Of a stretch of DNA of 64,000 nucleotides, positions 25,950 through 33,514 are shown piece by piece (position 1 is the stretch's first letter; each line of letters starts with the position of its first letter). This DNA is from Daejeonella lutea (lineage in GTDB: Bacteria > Bacteroidota > Bacteroidia > Sphingobacteriales > Sphingobacteriaceae). Below the pieces are notes generated by a model. The model had not been told where the DNA came from. It searched no databases and worked only from the letters and a program-made list of their open reading frames with translations. The position numbers and the translations under genes were made by a program. Location of the stretch: assembly GCF_900168015.1 (NCBI RefSeq), contig NZ_FUYR01000001.1, positions 618,943 through 682,942 of the forward strand. The letters are read 5' to 3'.

Positions 25950-27404
25950 ATGCGCTCTTTACGATTTAGCTTTTTACCAATTGCTCTATATGCGCTCGTA
26001 CCTGTTGTTGTAATAGCTCAACAAACTACGACCCCTCCAGCCACACAAAGGCCACCACGTCCGGTTCCGGTAGAAACTACACCGGTTGCCCTTAGAAGTG
26101 ACATAAAAGTTGAACGGTATATGGCTATAGGGCCAAAGGCAGTCCGCTTACTTGTCCAGCCAGGAACCGGGACATTTTATTACACTAATTTTGATGGGGG
26201 TGTATTCAAAGTGAACACTTCGGGTGGCGCTCCGGTATCGGAACAGATCCTATCGGCCGCTGACCATGGTATCACCCGCCTGCAGGGTGCAATTTTTTCA
26301 GGCAACAATCTTTACCTATGCGGCAATATAAGTGTTAATAACGGCAAAGGAAATAAGGGAAGAATGGTTAGGTTCAACATTACGTCATCCAATAAACCGG
26401 AGATGACTGTTGTTTTCAATACTGTCGAGTACGGCACGAATGCTACCACTTTTGATCATGGATGGAATGCCCTTGAAGTTAGCCCTGATGGTAAATATAT
26501 TTATGCCAATACTGGAGCGAGGACAGACCATGGTGAGGTTCAGGATAATAGAGGTGCATATCCGAATGCACGCGATAATGCTTTAACAGCGAAGATCTTT
26601 CGGATTCCGGCCGATGCTAAAGATCTGGAGCTGCAAAATGATCTCGCTAAACTTAAAGCTGACGGATTTATTTACGCGGAGGGGATACGTAATGCGTATG
26701 ATATCGCATTTGATTCTTCCAATAATCTATTTGCTGTTGTAAACTCCTCAGATTACGATCATAATGAAGATATGTTCTGGATCAGACAGGGACACCACTA
26801 CGGGTTTCCCTGGGTGATGAGCGGTATTGAAAACCCGCAGCAGTACCCTGATTGGCAGCCAAATCCTGATACAGATCCGTTTATACCACGGAGTGCGCAT
26901 GCCTGGGCAGTGAAATATTTCCGTAATGACCCCGAATTTCCTAAAATCCCTGAAGGTGTAAAGTTCACAGCAGGAGTCCAAAATCTGGGACCCGATGCTA
27001 ACGAATATCGCGGGCACTCAGGAAAGGTTTTGGATGGAGATAACACAGGTGTAACGACAAGCACGTTTACGCCTCATAGCTCACCGCTGGGCCTGGTATT
27101 CGACCGTCAAAATGCCTTAGCTGGCGATTTGAAGGGTACTGGTTTTGTTCTTAGAAACTCTCTAGGTGCCCGTTCGAGTATGATGAAGCCATTTACAGAT
27201 CAGGGCCGAGACCTGTTGCACCTCAAAATGACCTACAATCCTTTAACTGATAATTATTTTGTAAAGACAACCCGAGTTGCAGAATTGTTCAATAATCCAA
27301 CTGACGCTGTGTTGATAGGTAACGAGCTTTACATTATCGAATATGGAAATGTTCAGGGAAGTATTTGGAAGCTAACGCTGCCCGGGAAGTCGAAGAAGAA
27401 GTAG
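25950..27404 (+). CDS. PQQ-dependent glucose/sorbosone-dehydrogenase-type sugar dehydrogenase
   Basis: About 484 residues from ATG 25950; an in-frame TTG at 25926 would overlap the cytochrome stop and disturb the signal peptide (FLPIALYALVPVVVIAQ), so 25950 is chosen. A Thr/Pro-rich stretch (about 26-45) leads into a six-bladed propeller of the GSDH family, with FIYAEGIRNAYDIAFD and NEDMFWIRQGHHYGFPWVMS as recognisable blade and PQQ/Ca-site segments. It oxidises aldoses at C1 to lactones in the periplasm, passing electrons to the cytochrome encoded just upstream. Sugar specificity is unknown; an N-acetylhexosamine would fit the neighbours. Confidence 0.88.
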   Translation: MRSLRFSFLPIALYALVPVVVIAQQTTTPPATQRPPRPVPVETTPVALRSDIKVERYMAIGPKAVRLLVQPGTGTFYYTNFDGGVFKVNTSGGAPVSEQILSAADHGITRLQGAIFSGNNLYLCGNISVNNGKGNKGRMVRFNITSSNKPEMTVVFNTVEYGTNATTFDHGWNALEVSPDGKYIYANTGARTDHGEVQDNRGAYPNARDNALTAKIFRIPADAKDLELQNDLAKLKADGFIYAEGIRNAYDIAFDSSNNLFAVVNSSDYDHNEDMFWIRQGHHYGFPWVMSGIENPQQYPDWQPNPDTDPFIPRSAHAWAVKYFRNDPEFPKIPEGVKFTAGVQNLGPDANEYRGHSGKVLDGDNTGVTTSTFTPHSSPLGLVFDRQNALAGDLKGTGFVLRNSLGARSSMMKPFTDQGRDLLHLKMTYNPLTDNYFVKTTRVAELFNNPTDAVLIGNELYIIEYGNVQGSIWKLTLPGKSKKK

Positions 27405-27410
27405 TTGAAC

Positions 27411-27489
27411 GTTGTACTTTATACGTTATACGTCTGGTTCTATAGCACAGCGTTTAGTAACGTAAAACGTATAACGTACGACGTACAAC
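27411..27489. repeat. TACGTTA inverted-repeat hairpin
   Basis: GTTGTAC followed by TTATACGTTATACGT pairs with ACGTATAACGTACGACGTACAAC across a loop of about 25 nt. The ends match those of the block at 9651-9845 (GTTGTACGTT / AACGTACAAC). It fills the gap between the dehydrogenase and RraA-2 and may act as a transcript-end hairpin. Confidence 0.8.
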
Positions 27490-27565
27490 TCCAATTGTCA
27501 ATTAAAATTTGTTTATTTAAATGTTAAAAAGCCATTGATGGCTCGGAGACAAAAACTAAAAGTCT

Positions 27566-28492
27566 ATGAAAATAAAAAATGCCCTGCTGCTTTCGCTTAC
27601 AGTTTGCCTTCTTTACGGGGGTTATGCTTCAGCTCAGACGATGTCAAAAGATGAGTTAACTTATCTTACGTCCGAATGGAAAGGTGATCGGTTCCCTGAT
27701 GGCAGGCCGAAAATTGCGGATGATTTGCTTGCAAGAGCAAAGAAAATCGGAATCGATGATGCATGGACTGTTTTGAAGAATTTAGGTTATACCAATCAGT
27801 TTGAACTAGGATGGAAAACTGTTAACGATCTTCCTGTCACTGGTCGGGCGATGACGGCGATGTTCATGCCTACCAGGCCTGATATTGAGAAAAATATAAA
27901 AGAACGAGGTACAAAACAAGGACGGATTGGTAATACGAATGCCTGGCCAATTGATGTCCTGACTAAAGGTGATATTTACGTGGCTGATGGCTTCGGAAAA
28001 ATTGCCGGCGGAACTCTAATGGGAAGTACTCTTGGCACGTCAATCTTCACAAAATCCGGAAACGGTGTTGTGTTTGATGGTGCTGCCAGGGATGTACAGG
28101 GACTTGCTGAAATCCAGGGTTTCAATGCATTTGTGCGTGACTTTCACCCATCTTTCCTGGAGGATATGCTGTTGATGGGACTCAATACTCCAATACGGAT
28201 AGGAAAGGTTATGGTACTTCCGGGCGATCTTGTTATTGGCGGACGAATAGGGGTTCTCTTCGTGCCTGCACATCTTGCCGAACAAGTTGTAGCAACTGCT
28301 GAATTTGTCACCTTAAAGGATAAATTTGGATTTGAAGTCATCAAAGCCGGACGCTACACCACCGGGCAAATAGACAGCCAATGGACGGATCCAATTAAAG
28401 TTGATTTCCTGAAGTGGTTAGATCAGCATCCTGAAGAAGGGAAAATGACGAGAGCGCAATTGGATGTAATGATGAGCAAAAGAACCTGGTAA
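27566..28492 (+). CDS. Exported RraA-family aldolase-like protein with intact Arg-Asp pair (RraA-2)
   Basis: 308 residues, Sec signal peptide (LLLSLTVCLLYGGYASAQ). The motif FDGAARDVQG holds R175-D176, the pyruvate- and metal-contacting pair of HMG/CHA-type class II aldolases and oxaloacetate decarboxylases, so chemistry is possible, unlike in paralogue RraA-1 at 14899. The N-terminal about 90 residues (EWKGDRFPDGRPKIADDLL) match RraA-1 in layout. Its periplasmic location is unusual for the family. A retro-aldol or decarboxylase step on a branched or keto sugar acid is possible, but the substrate is unknown. It is followed 37 bp later by a BASS transporter. Confidence 0.84.
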   Translation: MKIKNALLLSLTVCLLYGGYASAQTMSKDELTYLTSEWKGDRFPDGRPKIADDLLARAKKIGIDDAWTVLKNLGYTNQFELGWKTVNDLPVTGRAMTAMFMPTRPDIEKNIKERGTKQGRIGNTNAWPIDVLTKGDIYVADGFGKIAGGTLMGSTLGTSIFTKSGNGVVFDGAARDVQGLAEIQGFNAFVRDFHPSFLEDMLLMGLNTPIRIGKVMVLPGDLVIGGRIGVLFVPAHLAEQVVATAEFVTLKDKFGFEVIKAGRYTTGQIDSQWTDPIKVDFLKWLDQHPEEGKMTRAQLDVMMSKRTW

Positions 28493-28529
28493 CACTAAAC
28501 ATATCACTTAAACCTTAAACTATATCACT

Positions 28530-29672
28530 TTGAAACCATCACCTTTTTCCAAAATCGCTTTAGGACTGTCTGTCTTGTCGCTCCTGGTTGCTCTCTTCCT
28601 GAGCTTCAGCGGGAACATTGAAAGTGCGGGCCCGCTTTACATTGCCTTTTTCGTATTATTAGCAATTGGCTTCAGGGGCTATGAAAATCTCAAAGGCTTT
28701 GCCTACACCGTTACAATTTTTGCAGCAGTAACAACAGCACTTTATTTCCCCCAATATTTCGTAGAGTTTAATGGCTTTAAGTTCAGTACACTTATTTCGC
28801 CATTGATTATGATCATTATGTTTGGGATGGGAACATCAATGAGCGTGAAAGATTTCGCTGGAGTAATCAAAACCCCAAGAGGTGTTTTTATTGGTGTGGT
28901 TGCCCATTTTATTATTATGCCTCTAATGGGATTTGGACTAGCGAATCTTGGAATGAATGCGTTTGATTTCACACCAGAAATTGCAGCGGGTATCATCCTT
29001 ATTGGCTGTTCACCAAACGGAATGGCATCAAATGTAATTTCATTCCTGGCGAAGGCTAATCTTGCACTTTCGATTACCATTACAGCGGTTTCGACTATGC
29101 TGGCACCACTAGTAACGCCAGTACTGATGAAATTATTAGCCGGAGCTTTTGTGGAAATCGATGTGTGGCATATGATGTGGGATATCTGCAAAATGGTAAT
29201 CATTCCAATTGGAGCCGGTCTTGCATTTAATCATTTCGCTAGCGGTAAAGCTAAATGGCTGGATGACGCCATGCCGGTGGTTTCCATGGTTGGTATTGCA
29301 TTTATTATTGTTATTATCACGGCTGCGGGCAGAAATAGTTTATTAACGATCGGACCTGCATTATTACTGGTCGTGCTTATACACAATTTATGTGGTTACC
29401 TATTTGGTTACTGGTCTGGACGCCTGTTCAAAATGAATGAGCGCGATTGCCGTACAATGGCTATTGAGGTTGGAATGCAAAATGGCGGACTTGCATCAGG
29501 AATTGCAAATCAAATGGGTAAAATGGCAACCGTTGGTTTAGCTCCTGCGATATTTGGACCTTTAATGAATGTTACGGGTTCTATTTTAGCATCATACTGG
29601 CATAAGAACTCACCTAAGGAGTTTGATGAAAGCTTTAAAAAAGAAGCAGCTTCATTATCTTCCAAGCATTAA
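28530..29672 (+). CDS. BASS-family (bile acid:sodium symporter-like) transporter
   Basis: 380 residues with about 9-10 membrane helices. FGMGTSMSVKDFAGV and GCSPNGMASNVISFLAKAN are the crossover-region signatures of the bacterial BASS (SBF/ASBT-like) family, which imports organic anions such as keto acids, pantoate or pyruvate with sodium. The start is TTG at 28530. Next to RraA-2 it may bring a small organic acid product of periplasmic chemistry into the cell. The NTF2-like gene follows by 11 bp. Confidence 0.88.
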   Translation: MKPSPFSKIALGLSVLSLLVALFLSFSGNIESAGPLYIAFFVLLAIGFRGYENLKGFAYTVTIFAAVTTALYFPQYFVEFNGFKFSTLISPLIMIIMFGMGTSMSVKDFAGVIKTPRGVFIGVVAHFIIMPLMGFGLANLGMNAFDFTPEIAAGIILIGCSPNGMASNVISFLAKANLALSITITAVSTMLAPLVTPVLMKLLAGAFVEIDVWHMMWDICKMVIIPIGAGLAFNHFASGKAKWLDDAMPVVSMVGIAFIIVIITAAGRNSLLTIGPALLLVVLIHNLCGYLFGYWSGRLFKMNERDCRTMAIEVGMQNGGLASGIANQMGKMATVGLAPAIFGPLMNVTGSILASYWHKNSPKEFDESFKKEAASLSSKH

Positions 29673-29683
29673 AATTTATAGAG

Positions 29684-30118
29684 ATGAAAAAGATTTTAAG
29701 TCTACTCATATTATTGTCTGCCGCTACTTTGGTCAACGCCCAGACTAAGCATGAACTTGCAGTAGCCGCCGCCGTAGAAACATTAAACAAAGGCATATTA
29801 AATCCTGATAAAGCATTGTTGGAGGGTATTGCTTCCGATGCTCTATCCTATGGACATTCAGGCGGTAAAGTGCAGAATAAAGCTGAATTTGTAGAAGATC
29901 TACTGCACGGGACATTTGACTTCCTCAGTGTATCAACCTCAAATCAGAAAATAACTGTTTCCGGCAAGAATGCAATTGTTCGCCACACGTTTGTAGCTAA
30001 AGCTACTAACGCCGGCACACCGGTAGATCTGAATATCGGCAACCTTCTCGTTTGGAGAAAGGAAAGCGGTAAGTGGAAACTTGTAGCACGACAGGCATTT
30101 AAAATTCCAGGAACCTAA
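29684..30118 (+). CDS. Exported NTF2-like (SnoaL/DUF4440) protein
   Basis: 144 residues with a signal peptide (LSLLILLSAATLVNAQ). The cone-shaped NTF2-like domain is suggested by SDALSYGHSGGKVQNKAEFV and NLLVWRKESGKWKLVARQAF. Such proteins are small-molecule binders or weak enzymes with no fixed function. It ends the transporter transcript, with a strong terminator 23 bp after its stop. Confidence 0.82.
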   Translation: MKKILSLLILLSAATLVNAQTKHELAVAAAVETLNKGILNPDKALLEGIASDALSYGHSGGKVQNKAEFVEDLLHGTFDFLSVSTSNQKITVSGKNAIVRHTFVAKATNAGTPVDLNIGNLLVWRKESGKWKLVARQAFKIPGT

Positions 30119-30140
30119 ATTCAAAGGTTAGTAATATGAA

Positions 30141-30167
30141 AGTGCGCAGGATTTGCGCACTTTTTTT
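30141..30167 (+). terminator. Rho-independent terminator after the NTF2-like gene
   Basis: An 8-bp stem AGTGCGCA / TGCGCACT with a GGATT loop is followed by seven Ts. It marks the end of the catabolic transcript. Confidence 0.95.
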
Positions 30168-30256
30168 GTGAATATATTTTAATAAAATTTAATACACCAT
30201 TATTTCTTGAGCGCTAAGGTTAAGGCGACCGAATGGTGGCAGTTTGATCACGCATT

Positions 30257-30889
30257 ATGATAAAACCAGACAGCTTAATATTTGATATGGACGGCACATT
30301 ATGGGACGCTGTCGACTCCTATGTGATGTCCTGGAATGAAGGAGCAAAGCTCGAGAACATTGACAGGACATTTACCAGGGCTGATCTGGATCATGTAATG
30401 GGTTGGGAGCGGGGAAAAGTTCTGCCTTATATGTTCCCTGATAAGTCGGTTGAAGAGCAGGAAAGAATATACGAGACGATAAACCAATGCCGTGCGAAAA
30501 TTATACCTGAACACGGCGGGATAATTTACAATGGTGTTCGTGAAGGCATTATTGAACTGGCATCAAAATATAAGTTATTCATTGTCAGCAATTGTCCGAA
30601 AGGCTTAATAGTAGAATTTATGAAATGGGCGGGCTTGCAAAGTTATTTTGTTGATGAAATGGCACATGGCGTGAACTCGATGCCTAAGAGCCATAACATC
30701 AGACTGCTAATGGATAAACACAGCCTTGTGAATCCGGTTTATATTGGCGACACCCATGGTGACAGCCGCGATAGCCGTGTCGCAAAAATTCCTTTTGCAC
30801 TCGTAACTTACGGGTTTGGGGACAGCCAGGATTATGACTTCAAGTTTGATGATTTTACTTCCCTGACAAAATATTTCATGGCTTTGTAA
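30257..30889 (+). CDS. HAD-superfamily hydrolase (phosphatase-like)
   Basis: 210 residues. The nucleophile motif FDMDGTLW gives D10 and D12; the second motif is FIVSNC, and the fourth is YIGDTHGDSRDS. It is a cytoplasmic subfamily-IA HAD enzyme with a helical cap (about 15-85), most likely a small-molecule phosphatase of the phosphoglycolate-phosphatase type. Substrate is not predictable. It stands alone between two transcription units. Confidence 0.88.
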   Translation: MIKPDSLIFDMDGTLWDAVDSYVMSWNEGAKLENIDRTFTRADLDHVMGWERGKVLPYMFPDKSVEEQERIYETINQCRAKIIPEHGGIIYNGVREGIIELASKYKLFIVSNCPKGLIVEFMKWAGLQSYFVDEMAHGVNSMPKSHNIRLLMDKHSLVNPVYIGDTHGDSRDSRVAKIPFALVTYGFGDSQDYDFKFDDFTSLTKYFMAL

Positions 30890-30948
30890 GGCTATATTCC
30901 AGATCTGTTAATAAATTAATTTCCTGAGTTTCAAAGAGGGTATAATTC

Positions 30949-30982
30949 TTGTGTAAGTGTTTAAAACATCTTTTAGTTTTTG
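30949..30982 (+). promoter_or_regulatory. Possible promoter of the kinase-phosphatase operon
   Basis: TTG at 30949-30951 and TAGTTTTTG starting at 30974 resemble the Bacteroidota TTG / TAnnTTTG pattern with a 22-nt spacer and one extra base in the -7 box. It lies about 55 bp before the first gene. Confidence 0.3.
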
Positions 30983-31036
30983 GGGTTGTAAGGACATTCA
31001 CCCTTTATTAAAAGCGAACGATAAAAAACACTTTAC

Positions 31037-31984
31037 ATGAAGCCCGAAACTAATTTCTGGAAGCGTATTGGAATTCAAGACTGGTTTCTAAGTGATACTG
31101 GTGTGAAATCCAAGGCACCCAAAGCACTTACCCCTAACGAGGTTTATAAGTATATAATTGAAAAATTCAAAGAATCAATTTCGGTATTGTCATTTGCTGA
31201 CCGAGTTGTGTTTTATCATGAATATATAATTTGCTTTAATCCTGAAGATTACAAAGAGTTCATGGAAGAAAAACGTGGAATCTTTGGTTTGATCGTTCAG
31301 GAAACTGTCAAGAAATTTTATGAGATCCTGACTCAGTCAAGAACTGAGTTAAGAGTAGTTGAACCTTCCAGTAATAAATGGGTGTTCAGATTTGTTTCAC
31401 ACCCGGATTACGAAAAAGGAGATAAAGGATTTATTGGAAAGCTATTGCCCGGAACAACTCAGAAAGACGAAAGTTTAAGAGTAACATTTATTCCCCGACA
31501 AACCGGACTAGCCCAAACATTTGATATCAATCAGGAAAATCTGAAGGGATTTACTTTTTATAGTGAAGGCTATTATGAAGTACCTTACGTGAATGATCTT
31601 ACTCCAGGAGAGAGCCAGGTAAGCACAGTTGAAAGCAAATCTCTTGCCCGATTCGAAACTATCCTTCCAGACAAGGCATTCGCCGGACATAAGGTGGAGT
31701 ATTTTATGACCGATGATGAAATTGTAGTATCCGGTTCTGATGAAACAAGGGATAGCAGCAATATATTCAAAATTCCTTCCGAATGGGTTGATACGCCGCA
31801 TCTTACAATAAAGTACAATAAATCTGATTCAAAGTTTTATCTGGCTTCCTATGGTGAGAAAACAATGGTTAATGAGAAAGAGATTCAAAAAAGCGATGTA
31901 AACGCACCGGTTTGGACTGAGTTACCTTTAAACTCCAAGATGATCCTCAACGGAATAATTGGTGTAAACATTTTTAAAGCATAG
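31037..31984 (+). CDS. FhaA-like protein with degenerate FHA domain
   Basis: 315 residues, soluble, no signal peptide. The N-terminal about 120 residues (SVLSFADRVVFYHEYIICFN, EDYKEF) resemble in layout the N-terminal domain of actinobacterial FhaA (DUF3662-like), a weak match by eye. The C-terminal about 90 residues look like an FHA beta-sandwich (IVVSGSDETRD, TPHLTIKYN, TMVNEKEIQ) but the phosphothreonine-binding Gly-Arg and Ser are not conserved. It is the first gene of a compact operon with PP2C, SEDS-PBP, a canonical FHA protein and a kinase. It may bind partners independently of phosphorylation. Function is inferred from context only. Confidence 0.6.
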   Translation: MKPETNFWKRIGIQDWFLSDTGVKSKAPKALTPNEVYKYIIEKFKESISVLSFADRVVFYHEYIICFNPEDYKEFMEEKRGIFGLIVQETVKKFYEILTQSRTELRVVEPSSNKWVFRFVSHPDYEKGDKGFIGKLLPGTTQKDESLRVTFIPRQTGLAQTFDINQENLKGFTFYSEGYYEVPYVNDLTPGESQVSTVESKSLARFETILPDKAFAGHKVEYFMTDDEIVVSGSDETRDSSNIFKIPSEWVDTPHLTIKYNKSDSKFYLASYGEKTMVNEKEIQKSDVNAPVWTELPLNSKMILNGIIGVNIFKA

Positions 31985-31988
31985 CAAT

Positions 31989-32087
31989 ATGTCGAACCTT
32001 TTGTCTTTCGTACTCCTGGCTGTTTGCATTTTTCTATTGCTTGCGCATTTTATCGATATAAAAAACACGTATAAAAAGAATGGTTGA
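31989..32087 (+). CDS. 32-residue single-span membrane microprotein
   Basis: An ORF of 33 codons including stop begins 4 bp after the FhaA-like stop and ends 8 bp inside the PP2C gene, so it is positioned for translational coupling on both sides. The product begins MSNLLSFVLLAVCIFLLLAH, one hydrophobic helix, and ends in a basic tail (IKNTYKKNG). No family is recognised. Length is small, so chance cannot be excluded, but the tight fit in an operon with otherwise minimal gaps and the clean helix-plus-basic-tail design support a real gene, perhaps a subunit or regulator of the membrane complex. Confidence 0.6.
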   Translation: MSNLLSFVLLAVCIFLLLAHFIDIKNTYKKNG

Positions 32088-33513
32088 TAATTTTTTCGGA
32101 CTTACGGACACCGGTAAGGTTCGCGGGAATAATGAAGATACCTTCATTGTCCAGTCCTCCAGGGGAGGTGAGTATATTCTTGCTTCTGCTATTGATGGAG
32201 TGGGTGGTTATTCTGGTGGCGAAATAGCTGCGGCCTTGGCCAGGGAAAGTATTATTGAATATTTCGAAAACCCGGGTGGTGACCTGACCACAATGATGAT
32301 CCAGGCTTTGGTGAATGCCAATGAGAAGATCTATAAGGAAAAAATTGAGGTCAAGGAGCATGACAGCATGGCCTGCGTCTTAACATTGGCTGTTGTTGAT
32401 ATTAAAAATAATCAGTTTCATTATATCCATGTAGGGGATACACGGTTGTATCTTTTAAGAGATGGTTCATTAGTAAAACTCACTAAAGACCAGTCATTCG
32501 TCGGATTTCTTGAAGATAGTGGCCGGTTAACGGAAGAGGCAGCAATGACGCATCCAAAGCGAAATGAGATCAATAAAGCTTTGGGTTTCAATACGGGGCT
32601 GGAAAACGATCATGATTATTTTGAAACCGGCAGTTCACCTTTTCTTCCTGGCGATATGATATTGCTTTGCAGCGACGGGCTAACTGACATGGTGAATAAA
32701 AAGGATATCACCGATATACTGACTAGTGATTCCAGCCTGGAAGACATGGCTCATCAATTGATTGACGCAGCGAATGCAAAGGGAGGGAAGGATAATATTA
32801 CTGCGGTTTTGGTAAGAAACGACAATCCTCTCCAAAAGCAGGAGGCAGTGAAACCTTCTGCGGTGGCAAAAAAAAAAGTGGTGTCGAATGAAAAACCCGG
32901 TCCTGAAAAGATAGTTGCGGATCCGGTTGTTCTAACACCAGAGCCGACCAGGAAGAAGTCGAATTCAACCGCGGTCATGCTACTTTCGATTTTATCGATT
33001 GGTTTATTGGCCAGCACAATCTATCTCCTTTGGATGCGTGGCCAACCACAAGCTGCCCAGGAACAGGTTCTGGTTGCGGATTCTGCTATCGTTTCGGGTG
33101 AAACCAGTTTGTCGCAGCAATTTGGAACTTTAAACGGCGATACACTTGTGCTCAATGATTCGGTATATCGTGAACCTATCACTATTTCAAAATCAGTAAA
33201 TTTTGATACCGATACTCTGTATGTTCTATCACGCGGGAAAATAGTCTTAAGGCCTGACTCGTCATTTAAGGGACCTGCATTTCTAATCCCCGCAAGTGGA
33301 CGAAATATTGTATTGAACGGTCTAACCTTTGATGGATTTGATATCGGCATAGCCAGTCAGAGTAAAAATGTTCGACTGGAAGGTGTAAAATTTATTAATG
33401 TTCGTGTGCCTGTACAATTCTCATTTAATGCTCCCTCAGATAGCTTTATGAATGGCACTCTGGCAGAAATTTTCATAAGAAAAGATTCACTGGTAGTTCC
33501 AATTAAACGTTGA
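32080..33513 (+). CDS. Transmembrane PP2C-type Ser/Thr phosphatase (PstP-like)
   Basis: 477 residues. Residues 1-250 are a PP2C catalytic domain with its metal-binding motifs: GNNEDTF, IDGVGGYSGG, LLCSDGLTDMV and GGKDNITAVL. A charged linker (about 251-295) leads to one membrane span (about 297-318), and about 155 residues outside the cytoplasm show a right-handed beta-helix-like pattern (NIVLNGLTFDGFDIGIASQ, NVRLEGVKFINVRV), perhaps a wall- or glycan-sensing region. Actinobacterial PstP has a similar cytoplasmic-phosphatase plus outer-domain layout. It should dephosphorylate targets of the kinase encoded last in the operon. The stop is 1 bp from the next start. Confidence 0.92.
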   Translation: MVDNFFGLTDTGKVRGNNEDTFIVQSSRGGEYILASAIDGVGGYSGGEIAAALARESIIEYFENPGGDLTTMMIQALVNANEKIYKEKIEVKEHDSMACVLTLAVVDIKNNQFHYIHVGDTRLYLLRDGSLVKLTKDQSFVGFLEDSGRLTEEAAMTHPKRNEINKALGFNTGLENDHDYFETGSSPFLPGDMILLCSDGLTDMVNKKDITDILTSDSSLEDMAHQLIDAANAKGGKDNITAVLVRNDNPLQKQEAVKPSAVAKKKVVSNEKPGPEKIVADPVVLTPEPTRKKSNSTAVMLLSILSIGLLASTIYLLWMRGQPQAAQEQVLVADSAIVSGETSLSQQFGTLNGDTLVLNDSVYREPITISKSVNFDTDTLYVLSRGKIVLRPDSSFKGPAFLIPASGRNIVLNGLTFDGFDIGIASQSKNVRLEGVKFINVRVPVQFSFNAPSDSFMNGTLAEIFIRKDSLVVPIKR

Positions 33514-33514
33514 T

